From assembly GCA_023053545.1 (NCBI GenBank), contig JAKZAN010000084.1, positions 78,657 to 142,656 of the forward strand: 64,000 nucleotides of DNA, given 5' to 3'. Below the pieces are notes generated by a model, which was not told where the DNA came from, searched no databases, and saw nothing but the letters and a program-made list of their open reading frames with translations. Origin of the DNA: Lepidurus packardi. Taxonomy: Eukaryota; Arthropoda; Branchiopoda; Notostraca; Triopsidae. Shown in pieces: positions 48,032 through 60,756 of this stretch. Within the stretch, counting starts at the first letter, position 1, and each line of letters begins with the position of its first letter. The position numbers and the translations under genes are program-made.

Positions 48032-50890
48032 ATGCAGGACTACACTGATATCATCCGCGAACAGGTCTGGGGAAACCTTGAAAGAATATTCTTCCAGTAT
48101 ACCTCTGGAAGGGAATCCATTACTCCTCAAGAAATCGAGAAAATCGTCCGCGAGACTCTCAAGGAAGACGACGATCGTGAAGTCGACTACGTCATCAAGA
48201 ATCTATTCAGACTCGACACTGACGGCTCCGGTCAAATCGATTTCCTCGAGTTCGTAATATCCATTTTTTTACTCTCTTTCGCATCCAAATTTTGCTGGAT
48301 TTTAATATGCCAAATCTGATTTGGTTATTTATATTTTACATAGGCTAATTTCCTTTTGAAAAGACACTGTGGTTAAATTGCTCTTCAACGCCAACACAAG
48401 AGCAACAAGATTGCCAATGGAAAGGACAGGAAAATCACTGCCCAAGAATTCTGGCTTCTCCTCAACCAAGCTTACAGTTTCCTTGATGTCAAAGTCGATC
48501 AGAAGTAGACCGCTGCTATTCATAAAAAGGTCGATACTGACAATGATGGACTCATTACCTATGGTCAATATTTCCAGTTCATCCAGCATAACCTGCTGAA
48601 AGGTAGCGGCCAGATAGCTTCCAACAAAAACATCCCCGCCGAATCAGGCCAAGGCAAGGCTCTGAACAGCAGACTCAGAAAATTCCTTTGGGCTTCTCTG
48701 TTGGCCATCTATAACTACTTTGATGACAACAAGAACGGCCAGCTCTAAGCCTCCGAAATCGAAGTTCTGATCACCGAACTACTCGAGACAAGCACAAGGT
48801 CGGAAATCGAATTTATCCTTTTCAATATCTTCCAGCTCCAGCCCAACAGCGGTGTGAACTATATCATGTTCAACCAGTTTGCTGCTTTCTTCATCGCCCA
48901 TGTGGCTGAACTCGGTCTCAGCAGATTCAACAAGTCCCACCCCAACAATAACAAGACTCTCAACAAAGACCAGTTCGTCATTCTTTTCAGAACTACCTTC
49001 AGCTTCCTTGATCTTAGTTCTCTCAAGGACCTTCTGCTCTGGAGAATCTTTGCTAAGATCGACAAAAATAACGACGGCCTCATCTCATTCGTTGAGTATC
49101 TCGACTGGATTAACAAGTTCCTGGTACCAACAGTCGTCTACGGTCTTGAATGGTACGTGCTGGAGGACGACGAGAACAACCCTGCCGGACGTGACCTGAT
49201 TGGCACTATTGGTTTCACATCCCAGTCTTCTTCTTCTATCCAATTTGATTCTCGCGTGGTTTCGAGAGTGATTGCCAGAGAATTCACCGTGAAATACGTC
49301 TGCCCCTTCAAATTCTCGAACATGGAGTTGTCCAAGAGAGTCAGAGCTCATGTCCTGAGTGTCATCACTAAGTTCGACAAGAACTTCAATAAGTTGTTCG
49401 AAAGAGAAGAAATCATCGATGTCTTGAGGACACTAATGATCGCTGATGATAATGATATCCATTATGTCTTAGCCAATGTCTTCAGATACGATAGGAACAA
49501 CGATGGACTCATTACCTACGACAACCTCACCAACTTCTTCCTTGATCTTCACTGTGGAGAACTGTCTATCCAGAGACTCCACAGGGTTCGATCTTTCAGC
49601 AAAGGCAATGAACGTCTCCTCAACCAACAGGAATTCGTGCTCACGCTCACCAATGCTCTTAAGTTCTTCAGCTTCAGTGTCAACCCTTCAGAGCTAGCTG
49701 CAATCTTCAACGACATCGATATCGCTGGCAACAAATGGATAACCTATGAAAGCTACTTCTTGTTCTTGAAATATTATTTCGGATCCTTATCCTTTATCTA
49801 TGCCAACAATAGTGAAGACAACAAACTGTCTCCCGTTGACAGATTCACCAAGATTGTAGTCACCAACACCACTGGATCCTTCTCACAATACAAAGTAGAA
49901 AAGTATGACGAGGGTCTCTTGACTAAATTCTTTAGGGAAGTCTTCCACCTAACCAACACTGAGATTGACTTCATTCTGAAGAGCTTCTTCAAGTTTGATT
50001 TGAGCAAAAATGGTCACTTCCTCCAGGCTGACATGGTACGCATCTTCCTCGAGCTGTTCTTCGGTGAGCTCATGCTACTCAAGTACCACAGGGAGAAGAA
50101 GTTTGCCAGATGGCAGCAGAGAATGCTCAACGAGAGCGACTTCATCCTTCTTGTTGACACTTGCTGCAGCTTCATGAACGAGAAGAGGCCCGAAAGAAGT
50201 CTATTGGTAGCTGTATTCAAGTTCATCGACACAGACAGCGACGGTTGGATTACCTACAGCGAATATATTCTGTTCATCAGGAAGTACCTCGGAGGCAGAA
50301 ATAATGCTCTGGAGGGTGATGATGATATCTGGAAGAACTTCCAAGACAAAGACAACAAACCCAGCAACAACTCTTAGGATGAGAACAACCTGGCTAACAG
50401 CATCTGGACCGAGCTCAGGAGACTCTACAACAGCTATGTTAAGGGCCAATATCTGAACGAGCAGGAGTTGGAGAGCCTCGTCAAGGAAGTGTTGAGGGAG
50501 ACTTCCAAGAGGGAACTGGACTACGTGTTCTGGAATATGTTCCGCGTCGATCCCAACCACGACAAGAAGATCGAGTTCGACGAATTCGTAAGAAAATCAT
50601 CCAATCAATAACCCTTTACTATATGATCATAGGCACCTTTTATCCTGAAGCACGCTGCTGAAATCGCACTCCAAAGGTTCCACTTCCTGCAGACAAAGGG
50701 CAAGGACAAACTGACATTCGCTGAGTTCAAGGTTGTCATGTAGGACGCTTACTCTTTCCTGAAGTCGATTTCGAAGGAGACTGCCATATTGGAGAGAATC
50801 TTCAAGGCTCTGGACAAGGACAGAGACAACCAGGTGAGCTACAGAGAGTTCGTGGTGTGGGTGAACCAGGTGATTTCCAAGAGAAGATGA
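48032..50890 (+). CDS. multi-EF-hand protein with about 16 loops
   Basis: ATG 48032, TGA 50888-50890, introns 48254-48343 (90 nt) and 50588-50632 (45 nt), about 907 residues. The whole length consists of EF-hand units, canonical and degenerate. Examples are DTDGSGQIDFLE, DTDNDGLITYGQ, DDNKNGQL[E]ASE, DKNNDGLISFVE, DRNNDGLITYDN, DTDSDGWITYSE, DPNHDKKIEFDE and DKDRDNQVSYRE. Vestigial ones such as KGNERLLNQQEF lie between them. Both introns fall in the same phase directly after an EF-hand's closing Phe (LEF and DEF), as expected if modules were duplicated with their intron. Inferred: a large calcium buffer or contractile/scaffold protein. In peritrichs a cytoskeletal role is attractive but unproven. 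Confidence 0.85.
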
Positions 50891-51663
50891 TAGCAAGACT
50901 AGAAACCCATATTTATGTATTTTCTGAGAAATACCACCTGATTCTGATTTTTAAGCTGTAGGTAACTGAAGAAGTATGGTTGGATAATGAAAAATATGGT
51001 ATGGTGTGACATCAATGTGCCTTCGTTCATAATTCCACTAAGGTTATGTGTTATGGCTTTGTGTGAATAAAAAAAGAGTGATAGATAGAACAAAATTCCA
51101 TCAAATCTTAACAGTTTTTACTTGAGAAATATTACACATGCATATCCTGTCCTAAATTGGATGAGCTAACACTCAGAAGGAGCGGCAATGGATTTATCAG
51201 GGGGGATTGTTTTAATGTACTTGTCATTCTTCGTGGGGGGAACTCTGAAAAGCCACTTTCTTTCCAAAGATCCTTCCCGAGTCTGCAGGATACATTCGTT
51301 TTAAGATTGCCAACTCTACTCTCTCGAATGCATAAAGAACATCATCCCACTTTTGTATTTAATTCTTGGGCTTTGCTGTTCGATATATACATAGTATTCG
51401 CTTTAGATTTCCATTGTTTTCAATACACATCTATAACATTTTAGCAATACACTTCCCTGGGGGTTACCCATTCTCCCCAATGATAGACGAACCTTTATTA
51501 TCAGAGGCAATGAATCAGATTTTAAAGGGCAATCTGCTCAAAGAAATCTAATAGATAAAACATCGCACCCAGAAGACAAACTTAATCCTTAATATGTTTT
51601 GTTAGATTTTGTTATCAAAACATAAACATATATAATCCCTAAACACACATATATAGAGTATCC
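50891..51663. other. intergenic region
   Basis: A plus-strand open frame at 51157-51471 shows no recognisable features. The rest is AT-rich flank of the ABC transporter gene. I claim nothing here. Confidence 0.5.
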
Positions 51664-54600
51664 ATGGAGGAGTCCGAACGTAGCCACCTCATCGAAAAGA
51701 CAGTCCAAACCAAGAAGGAGTCCCACCAGTTCAAGGCTCTCTTCCTCAAGAGCGCCACTCTCCAGAGCAAGCAGATCGGCACCAACATCTGCCAGATCAT
51801 CACGCCCATCATCTGCCTCCTCTTCACCTTCATCATAAAAAAAATAGCCACCGACAATCTCAAGATCGATACCTACGAATTCCCTTTTGCGATTGCCCTG
51901 AACACCCCTGTACCTGAAATCTTGGAAGACGTGATCTACAAACAGTGTCTTGAATGGTACGAAGTCGACTACGATCGCAACAACAGTGCGCTAGGGTATA
52001 GTTTCTATTGGCTATTTTTTTAATCCCTTAATTAATTAAACCCTATCAGAAAATACCTAGGTGCCAATGACGGCAAAAATGCTAAGAGCGGACTTCTGGG
52101 GAATGTCTATACTCGCTACAATGGCTGCACATTCAACAATCGAGACATCAACGAAACCAACTTAACAACTCCTTTCTTCCGTTATTTAGTACCAAATCCA
52201 CATCCCATTACACATTTCATCTATCTGAAACTGTTTAGAATACATCTCAAGATGTTCAGGCCTTAAACAGATCCCTCGCTAACACTCTTATCGAGGTCAA
52301 TAAGAAGGAAATCAACCGGAAAACTGATCCCGATATGACATATCTCTCCATCCTGCCAGATGGGGCAATGAAAATCCTTAAAGCTAGCGATCAGGAGTTC
52401 GAAGCACTTCTTATGATCAATGATTGCCGAATCTATGAGTATCACAGACCCAATGGCGTCACTAGGATGAAGATTAGATAAAATGCTACGGCTAAATGGA
52501 CCAGCATTACTACGATTCCCGAAGGGCAGCTCTGGATGATGGATCTCTTCAATTCTGCATACATGCGCACTCTTGGTCAGGGGAGCCTACAAAGCTATAT
52601 TTCCTATATGCCATCGGAAGCCCCGACTTCTGCTCTTGTTGACAGTATCATCAATATCGCAGGCTCCACAGTATTCCCACTTGCTCTCAGTCTGCTGTTG
52701 CCTGTTTTCCTTTATGCGATTGTCCTGGAGAAAGAGGAAAGACTGATCCAGATGATGAAGATGAATGGCATGAGAATGTCCTCTTACTGGATGGTGACCT
52801 TCGCATTTAACCTGATGCTCAGCATAATTACTATGTCTCTCTTCTATTTGTTTGGGTACTTCGTCTTAAAGAATGAACTCTTCACCCGCACCCCTTTCAC
52901 TCTACTCGCGACTATTCTACTTGGATGGTCCCTAGCCCAGATTGGTATGGCTATCTTGTTCCAAACTGTGCTGTCTCACTCCCGTTCTGCCAACATCATT
53001 GGTTACCTTCTCTCGATCTGGACGAGTCTGATCGCAGCCAGTTTTAATGTTGCGGTTTACAACTACCCTACCGCATATCCTTACGGCCTCAGGATGTACG
53101 CACCCTTCGGCTTTGCCAGACTCATCTACCTCCTATTGCTCAAGTGTTCAACCTAATAATGCGTGCACTCTTGGAGCGAAGTCCAAGGATAAATGGCTGA
53201 CTGCATTATCTATCTTTATGTGTGTTTCGCAGTATTCTTTGTAGTCGGAATGTATCTGCATGAAATCATTCCCCAGGAATATGGTGTAGCTCGGTCACCT
53301 TTATACCCCCTGTACTCTCTGATTAACATCTGTAGACGAAGAAGAGAGGGATATGGAGCCGTGGAGACAGACCCTGAGCTGCGCAAGTATATCAAACCCC
53401 AGGATGAGGACGAAGACTCATCGGCTGAAAGGAGTGAGGTATCGAGGATCCAGGACTACTTCAGCAAATACCCCCTCATATGCAACAATCTGCGCAAACT
53501 GTATAAAAAAGAGGGCAGAAAAGATCTATACCGTAATACCTTTTATTTTATTTAAATCCTCACCTTCCATTTCACATACTTTAGCTGCTGTAAGAAGTTT
53601 CAATCTCGTTATCCAACCCAATGAGATTTTCGGACTCTTGGGGCCCAATGGAGCTGGTAAGACTACTCTGATCTCCATGATCACGGGTATGTTTGAGCCT
53701 GATAATGGCAATGCTTGGGTAGGCGGGTACAGTATCAGAGACAACATCGAAAAGGTGCATCTGGAGATGGGGGTTTGTCCTCAGTTCGACTTGCTATGGC
53801 CAGAGATGACTGTTGAAGAACATCTTTATTTCTATGCCAGACTGAAGGGCTGCAATAGTAAAGAAGAGAAAACTAAGGTTGAGGAGGCGATGGCTGAGGT
53901 CAACCTCTAGAACTTTAGGAAACGTAGAACCAACCAGCTCTCTGGAGGCATGAGGCGTAGACTCTCCGTCGCTATCAGTCTTGTTGGTTCGCCCAAGATT
54001 GTATTTTTAGATGAGCCAACCACAGGCTTAGACCCCGACAACAGACGACAACTCTGGAGCGTGCTTGCTCGTTGCAAGGAGAAGAGAGCTATGTTCTTGA
54101 CTACACACATGATGGATGAAGCAGATACTCTTTGCAGCAGAATAGGCATCCTCACCAACGGAGTCCTGCGGACAGTGGCTAACCAGATTAAACTCAGAAA
54201 GAGATACGGAGGAGGCTATCGACTGGACATCAATCTGAGTAGAGACGAGCATGTGTTAAGAGAGTCGCTCATAGCACCCGATGACATCAACATGTCCGAA
54301 TAAAAAGATGCCACTGAACCCTTTATCGACGATGAGAATATTCGACAAGAGCTTCGCGACTAGATGGAAAAAGAGAAGAAGATCAAACAGAAGACAACTA
54401 AGCTAGCGAAGTTCATGAGTTCAAGATTCGATAACAGCAGATTGGTAAAGGTATTCAACGGTAATTTCATTTACCAGCTCGGTCAGAGAGGATGTGTCTC
54501 CGAAATATTCTAGACGCTTGAAAAGCATAAGAGAGAACTCAGTATCGCCCATTGGGGAGTTATCAACAGTTCTCTTGAGGATGTGTTCTTGGCCGTGGTC

Positions 54601-54816
54601 AAGAAATTCGATGAAGAAGATGTTTTGGAGGATGATAACGTGGTTGTCACTTCAACCGGGAAAAAGTAGGAAGGGTTAATGGAGGAGCCGAAGGAATCAG
54701 TTGCTATTTCAATAGACCCCAACTCAAAGAAAAAGATAAAACCCGAGTTAGACCAGTCAGACTACTCGAGCGTGATCAGCGACATCAGAAACAGAGAGAG
54801 CATCATGTCCACGTGA
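51664..54816 (+). CDS. ABC transporter, subfamily A half transporter
   Basis: ATG 51664, TGA 54814-54816, introns 51996-52049, 52189-52238 and 53533-53584, about 998 residues. Order: one N-terminal membrane helix (ICQIITPIICLLFTFII), a large loop with Cys, then a cluster of further helices (residues about 280-480). One nucleotide-binding domain follows: Walker A GPNGAGKTT, signature LSGGM, Walker B VFLDEPTTGLDP and H-loop THMMDEAD. The downstream motif SSLEDVFL is typical of ABCA proteins. The C-terminal tail is charged. There is one TM domain and one NBD, so the protein presumably works as a dimer. Known: ABCA proteins move lipids. Inferred: lipid or sterol export at plasma membrane or vesicles. 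Confidence 0.9.
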
Positions 54817-54913
54817 TCCCTTCAGTGTACCTATCTGTATATTTATTGGGATTTTAGACGAAGTATTCGCATCTTGTAATTATAAGTTAACCTATAAAAA
54901 ATATATTGACTCG

Positions 54914-55412
54914 ATGAACCGTCGGAAGCTGTTTGTCAGTGTGGGGACCACTGAGTTTGAAGACCTAATTGAGAGACTTGACAACTGCATATGGTTCTAT
55001 CCTCTCATGACCAAAAATGGGCTTCTCAAAAATCGTATATCAGACTGGACGTGGGAAATATGTCCCGAGAAAAAGAGTCCTTAATGAGGCTCCCAACACA
55101 CTGCTGATTGAGTCTATCGACTTTAGCGACCGCATTTCCGACTACTTCGCAGAGGCTGACACGATCATCTGTCATGGAGGGGCTGGTACGATCTTTGAGT
55201 GTTTGAGAATGGGAAAACTAATCCTAGGAGTAGCTAACAATTCCCTGCTAGGAGGCCACCAATAAGAATTGCTAGACCAGCTATCCCAACAGAATCTTAT
55301 CCTGGCTTTTCACACGACGAAGTAAATGCTAAACTCTGAATAGAAATTCGCTGAACACATGAGATTTAAACCTGTCCCGTTCGTGACCTCTGGTAACATC
55401 TATTTTCAATGA
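54914..55412 (+). CDS. ALG13: ALG13-like UDP-GlcNAc transferase subunit, apparent +1 frameshift
   Basis: ATG 54914, TGA 55410-55412. Frame one gives KLFVSVGTTEFEDLIERL and continues to about FYPLMTK. A +1 shift at the A5 run of ACCAAAAATGGG (about 55013-55017) then gives MGFSKIVYQTGRGKYVP, ADTIICHGGAGTIFECL and SLLGGHQEELLDQL. With one A removed, the protein would align end to end with ALG13 (about 165 residues). No GT-AG intron explains the shift. Known: ALG13 with membrane-bound ALG14 adds the second GlcNAc of the dolichol-linked glycan at the ER. The frameshift may be an assembly error in a homopolymer, a true mutation, or translational frameshifting. HGGAGT and the GGHQ motif are intact. 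Confidence 0.8.
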
Positions 55413-55480
55413 TATGATGGATGATTGATTGAAAAAAATACATAAATAAGACTATCGGTGATGTAGGATAAATTCCATCA

Positions 55481-56703
55481 TCAGTTTTCGGAAGAGTAGA
55501 TTTTGGTGTCTTTGCTGAAGGCGGCTGAAGTGTTGACGGTGAATATTTGCCTCAGACCGATCATGTACTCCCATTTTTATTTGATGTAGGCCATTTGGAC
55601 CTTGGTCATGCAGTTCGGCACCATCATCTGGCACCACGGCAGCACATCGCTAGGAGTTAGGCTGTACATCCTCATCAAATAGATAGCCGCTACCATCATC
55701 GATACTGCGAACCCGTCCTGTGAAATGATGGCGTAAACGGATAAATCCGTCATTCTATCATAGACATCCTTGAAAAACTCCTAACACCATTACCAATTGG
55801 ATATTTAAGAAGGATTATGTTACGATTTCGGGATGGTTGGGAGCATAGAGAGTGTAGTTGTAGTGAGGAATGCCCTTCTTCTTGAACTCATCTTGGTTGT
55901 AGTCAAGCCTCTCCGCACACCCAATTTTGATGATATTGGTCACTCCTAGCTTGATAAATGCTTTTGCGTATTTGTCGACAGTCATCACTTCCTTCTTTTG
56001 CGTCATGTTAAATCCGGGTTCTGGCCATTCGAAGACACACATTTTCCTGGGCAGGATGTTGTAGATAAAACCTTCTTGCTCCCTGCACCTATTCTTGTAG
56101 TCCTGGACAAAAGCTTTGTTGTTAAGGTCGATGAGTTTGAGGATGTGGTGGATTTTGTAGAAGGATGCTATAGCTTCTTGGAGAGAATAAGTGAACCCAT
56201 CGACAGAACCGTACTTCTCGAATGACACTCCTTTGTACTTGACGAGAATATCGTCTAAGGGATAGAGATGATTCTGTTTGAACTTGATCTGTTACCCATG
56301 GTCTAGCTTTTTAGTTCCGAAACTAACAATTTCAAAGGCTGATATCAGAAAAACAGAGTTTAGACGGTGTTAAGCTGCAGGCAGGGAGTGGTAGTATATC
56401 TTTTTGCCAGCATATTGGGGATTTGCCAGTGTCTGCTTCGCGAATTCGATGAAGTCGAAGATTGTACACAGTGAGGGAGGCCGGCGAATGTTTTATCGGG
56501 CAAGTTAGGCAAAGATCTAAAGGTGCGATAATAAGTTAGATGTGTTTGTAGTCGTTACTGTCTCGGTATTGAAGGCAAAGGTGGGTTCAGTATGAGCGGG
56601 GGGACGTTGGGACATGGCCCAGAAAAGCCTACCTAAGGGTCATTACATGTCAATTTTTACCTGGGAGAATGGGGACTTCTACCGTGTAATCTCTGCTTTC
56701 CAT
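55481..56703 (-). CDS. CDC14-family pseudophosphatase
   Basis: ATG 56701-56703, TGA 55481-55483, introns 56633-56660 (28 nt) and 55781-55823 (43 nt), about 383 residues. The N-terminus IPGRL-like start (ILPGRLFWAMSQRPP) and the segment KKIYYHSLPAA[E]HRLNSVF match CDC14's N-terminal DSP-like domain. FTYSLQEAIASFYKI and the KLGVTNIIKI region match the catalytic half. At the place of the CDC14 signature HCKAGLGRTG the protein reads IISQDGFAVSM: the nucleophilic Cys and the Arg are absent. Inferred: a catalytically dead CDC14 relative acting as scaffold or inhibitor. Two domains without the signature loop could also mean simple decay, but the frame is intact. Confidence 0.75.
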
Positions 56704-56822
56704 GACCACCTACGACAGATATCCAACTAACCAAAATCTCTGACCGACAAATACAGAATATAAAAAAACTCTCTGAAACTTGGAAAAATTAACAATTATA
56801 AACCAGAGTGATAGCCGCGACC

Positions 56823-57821
56823 ATGTACAAGCTGATCTCGAAACTCGTCAATAACAAAACCCCTGATCTCGTCTTCAAACCTGTCCACTCCTCTGCACAT
56901 GCCGGAGTCAAGCGCACTCTGCGCAATATCAACTAACTTACTAAGTTCAAACTCTCTGTTCTCAACAGCATCGTCACAGTTAGTGCTTTCTCCCTCTACC
57001 CTACCGGACTCTCTTGCATGCCACTATTCGTGTCTTCTCTCGTTCTTTCGATGTCTACCCAAGCGATTAACCAAGCTATTGAAGTCGAACATGATAAAAA
57101 AATGATCAGAACTAACCAGCGACCTCTCGTGCTCGGAAATTTTAGTGTTCCCTTTGCAGTCACGACTGGATTGGCGCTTGGGGCACTCGGAATATACGGT
57201 ATTACAGACATGTATAACACCAAAGCTGCAGCAATAGGAGCAGCCATCTGGATCGGGTACCTCGGCTTCTACACTCCTTTGAAGCGTATATCAACAAGCA
57301 ACACATTCATAGGCGCCCTCGTAGGAAGCCTCCCAGTGTACCTAGGGTGGATCGCTGCAGGACGTACCAGCTGCATGGTGTAGCCGTTCGCGATGTTCAT
57401 GTACATGATGGCTTGGCAGCACCAGCACTTCTATGGCATCAGGTGGATCTACTACGATGATTATAATAACGCAGGCTACAAAATGTAACTGGACAAGGGA
57501 TACGCCGCTCTCCTAACCATCATGCAGACGATCTTGGCCATCATCTTCATCAACTACTCCTTCAAGTACAATGAACTCAATGTTGGCTGTGTCCTCAATA
57601 TTCTGACCACTTATGGGTTGTACAAGTGGGGTATCGTACCCAGCATACAGTTCAGTCGAGGAGAGATCAACGGCAAAGCCCTCAAAATGCAGAGTTACAA
57701 GCACTTCACGCTGTACTTCGGAATCCTGTTTGGGACTTTCCTGTACCGTTGGTACAAAGGGGAAGAGTGGAAGCACCCCCGGAACCAGGTGGAGATCGAC
57801 ATGATCGAGACCTACATCTGA
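56823..57821 (+). CDS. COX10: COX10, haem O synthase (protohaem IX farnesyltransferase)
   Basis: Intronless, ATG 56823 to TGA 57819-57821, about 332 residues. The N-terminus is basic and hydroxylated, like a mitochondrial targeting sequence. UbiA-family features are seen: the first prenyl-diphosphate site in NQAIEVEHDKKMIRTNQRPL, LGFYTPLKR, GALVGSLPVYLGWIAAG and WQHQHFYGIRW, with about seven hydrophobic segments. Known: COX10 farnesylates haem b in the inner mitochondrial membrane to make haem O for cytochrome oxidase. The second site, MEPFAMFMYMMAWQHQHF, keeps the WQxxHF core. TAG/TAA codons inside read as Glu. It starts 120 bp from the divergent CDC14-like gene. Confidence 0.9.
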
Positions 57822-58239
57822 GGGGGAGTGAGGATTTTGGAGCGGACAGGAGTATTTTTGTTATAAAACCCTTGGAGAGTGTGGGAGCTGAATGTGGAAG
57901 TCTTTGAATAGTTATACAGTCAATCCTTGAATAATGCATAGGGATTATATATCACACATCTATATTCTCTGTATCTATGTAAAATGGTATTGCTAATTCT
58001 GAGCACACACAGTATTCATTTATCCATCATTGATAAATGTTTAATATTAATCCACTAAATAAAGGTATGCCAGGCACATCCATATCTACATTCCTGATGC
58101 ACACACATATTTTGTGATATTTTATATTTTTTACGAAAAACAAGTTACCATTATCCTTAGTTAGTTATTTGTGTTTATAATAATAACCTATTTTTCCCGA
58201 GGTCCCTCTAACTACACAATAACAATTTATCATTCTCAC
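57822..58239. other. intergenic spacer
   Basis: AT-rich 3' flank of COX10 and promoter side of the calpain-like gene. I see no supported feature. Confidence 0.5.
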
Positions 58240-60552
58240 ATGGGTGGCTGTTCCTCTACTTCCGCTGAAAATACTCTAGAACCCACCAAGGTGGATAGGA
58301 TACCCCTCAAGATCGCTGAAATCAAACACACATTCACCCTCAGTACTGAAATCGTACTCCCGCATGGAGCCACTGCCAACGGAAAAATCACAGATCTCAT
58401 CATCAAGAATGTCTACCTTCAGGAAACAGAGGCCAAGGAGGTCATTGAAAAGATGCGCAAAAAGCATGCAGAGCCCAACTCGAAGTTCTTCGACACCGAT
58501 TTCCCAGCCATCCAGAACAGCATAGGCAGCGATAAGTTCGCCAAAAGTATAGCATGGCAGCGTCCAGATGCATTCCTCAAAGGCACCCTCAAACTATTCG
58601 GAGGGTTCATTGACCCCAAAGATATCAAAGCAGGAAGGCTCGCAGATAACTACTTCTTAAGCTCTCTCTTGCTGATCAGCAAGCACCCAGAGATTCTCAA
58701 GCGTCTCTTGGAAATCAATGAAGTAAACCCCCAAGGACTCTATGCGGTATGGCTATGCGTTGATGGAGACTGGCAAATGCAACTCGTCGATGACCAAATA
58801 TCATTCGAAGAAAATCGTTGTCTGTTCTCAAGGAATGGAGGCTCTGAACTCTGGGTTATGCTACTTGAAAAAGCCTATGCAAGAGTATTTGGATCATACG
58901 CAAATATCGAAAATGGGCTTGCAGGAGTGGCTCTAAGTGCACTAACTGGAGCTCCATACGAATACTTCTGTAAAGACTCGCGATCCAAAAACACCCTTAC
59001 TGAGATGTGGGACTTCATCAAAAGGTAGTTCTAATTGAAGCATCTATTGGCAGGTTCCGCAGAAAAGAACGATCGCAACTAAAACCTGAATATGCCATCT
59101 TGTCACTCCTATGCCATCGTTGATGTGCGAGAGGTCAAGATGCCCGGCAAGAAGGCTGATAAATCAGAGAGACTACTTAAACTCCTCAATCCTTGGGGCA
59201 AATACGAATGGAAAGGTAAGTTTCATTATCTTTGAAATTGCGATCTTGGTTGTGATGCATTTTTAGGTAAGTGGGCTGAGGGATCTAGCGAGTGGACACC
59301 ACAGATGAAGGAAGAACTCAAGTACATTTAGGGCGAGGAGGGTGCGTTCTGGATGAATCTGGAGGATTTCAACACAAACTTCGGACAAGTGTGTTCGAGC
59401 AAGTACAACAAAGAATATCTGTACAGCTACATCAAGGTCAAGTTCGCAAAGGATAAAATGTAACAATATTTTGCCTAAAATACCTTCATAAAATAATATT
59501 ATGTTGCTGATAGTGGCTACAAAGGTGTCTTCATGCAAGTCAACAGCAGGACGCGGGGGTTCATCAATATCGTCCAGCAGGACCACCGCTTCCATCTCGG
59601 AAAAGACTACAAATACGCTCTCATGCGCATGATCGTATGTCGGGTCGATACGGCTTTTAAGCAAATCGACAAGTATATCGACGATATGATGGACTGTGAC
59701 AGAGACACCTGTCTAGAGGTGCTGCTTGAACCCGGGATCTACTACATCGCAGTTGAAGCCGACTGGCACACCGATCTCTCGCGAACCGCAGTTGTCAGCT
59801 TCTACGGCGAACACGGCGTTACCCTAACCGAAGACACCCATCTTCCCGAGAACTACAGCGATTTCCTCAACTAAATCATCCTTTTCCATTAAGCTCACAC
59901 AGAGAAGGAACGCATCCATGAATATGCAGCTGACCAGAATATTCGTAAAATCACGGGCAGTATCGCAGGCTACGTGTATTACCACTACACTAACAACTCG
60001 ACTGAGGATAAATTCATCAGCGAGACTGTGTCGCTCAAGGAGAAGTCCCACATTTATGTGGATCGGGAGGACAATAAAGACGAGTTCTCGGTAAAGGTGT
60101 ACCCGGGGCAGGAGATGATCGTGAAGTTGCGGGTTGACAACCGGGGTCACGGCTTCTACTCTTACTCGACCAAGATCCAATTCTACATCGTCGAAGGGTA
60201 TACGCTGGAAAGGCTTCGGGACTTGTGCGACAAGAAACCCACAAAGATCAAGAAGCGTGAAATCGAAAGCAAACCCATTGAGGTGTATGTGAAGACATAC
60301 AACTACTCTGGGGGTATTGCGGTGTTGTACCAGAACAAGATGGACAAATACGCCTTCATCTAGGAACTGACACTGGACATGCAGAACCTGGAGCTGCAGA
60401 ATTAAAAAGTGACCCGAAAGAACCAGGTGGACATCGACTTAGAACCACAGTCAGAAAAGCTGCTGTCGTTCGTAGTGATGAAACCAGGAATCCCGACGAG
60501 CTTCAAGACGACGATGAGTTTCTACCTGAACTCGCCTGAGTTCAAGTTCTGA
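58240..60552 (+). CDS. calpain-like protein lacking the catalytic Cys
   Basis: ATG at 58240 starts MGGCSSTS, a strong N-myristoylation and palmitoylation signal (Gly2, Cys4). TGA at 60550-60552, introns 59216-59266 and 59460-59513, about 735 residues. The calpain core is recognisable: FFDTDFPAIQNSIG, GLYAVWLCVDGDWQ, SELWVMLLEKAYARVFGSYA, CHSYAIVDV with the catalytic His, and NPWGKYEWKG with the catalytic Asn. The region that should read GDCWFL reads ADNYFL: the nucleophile is Asn (AAC 58648-58650). Two C2-like beta domains follow (calpain domain III type). Inferred: a membrane-bound pseudoprotease with a regulatory role. Intron positions follow from frame and homology. Confidence 0.85.
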
Positions 60553-60756
60553 ATGTAGATATACAGATATCCGCTACTTATATTGATCGATTCCCTCCTT
60601 TACCTTCCCGTCTAATAACACTATAGCTCTCTCCGATATTGAATAGAGTGAATAATTGGGGATCTAGAACCCGATTCAGAATACCAAAGTAACTTTAAAG
60701 TAGGAGTATGTATTATAAAATTAATCAATAGTTGTGGGTATTATATTTTTGGCTAC

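Noticed and set aside
51157..51471. Plus-strand open frame before the ABC transporter
   Set aside because: No recognisable feature and low-complexity hydrophobic end; chance length.
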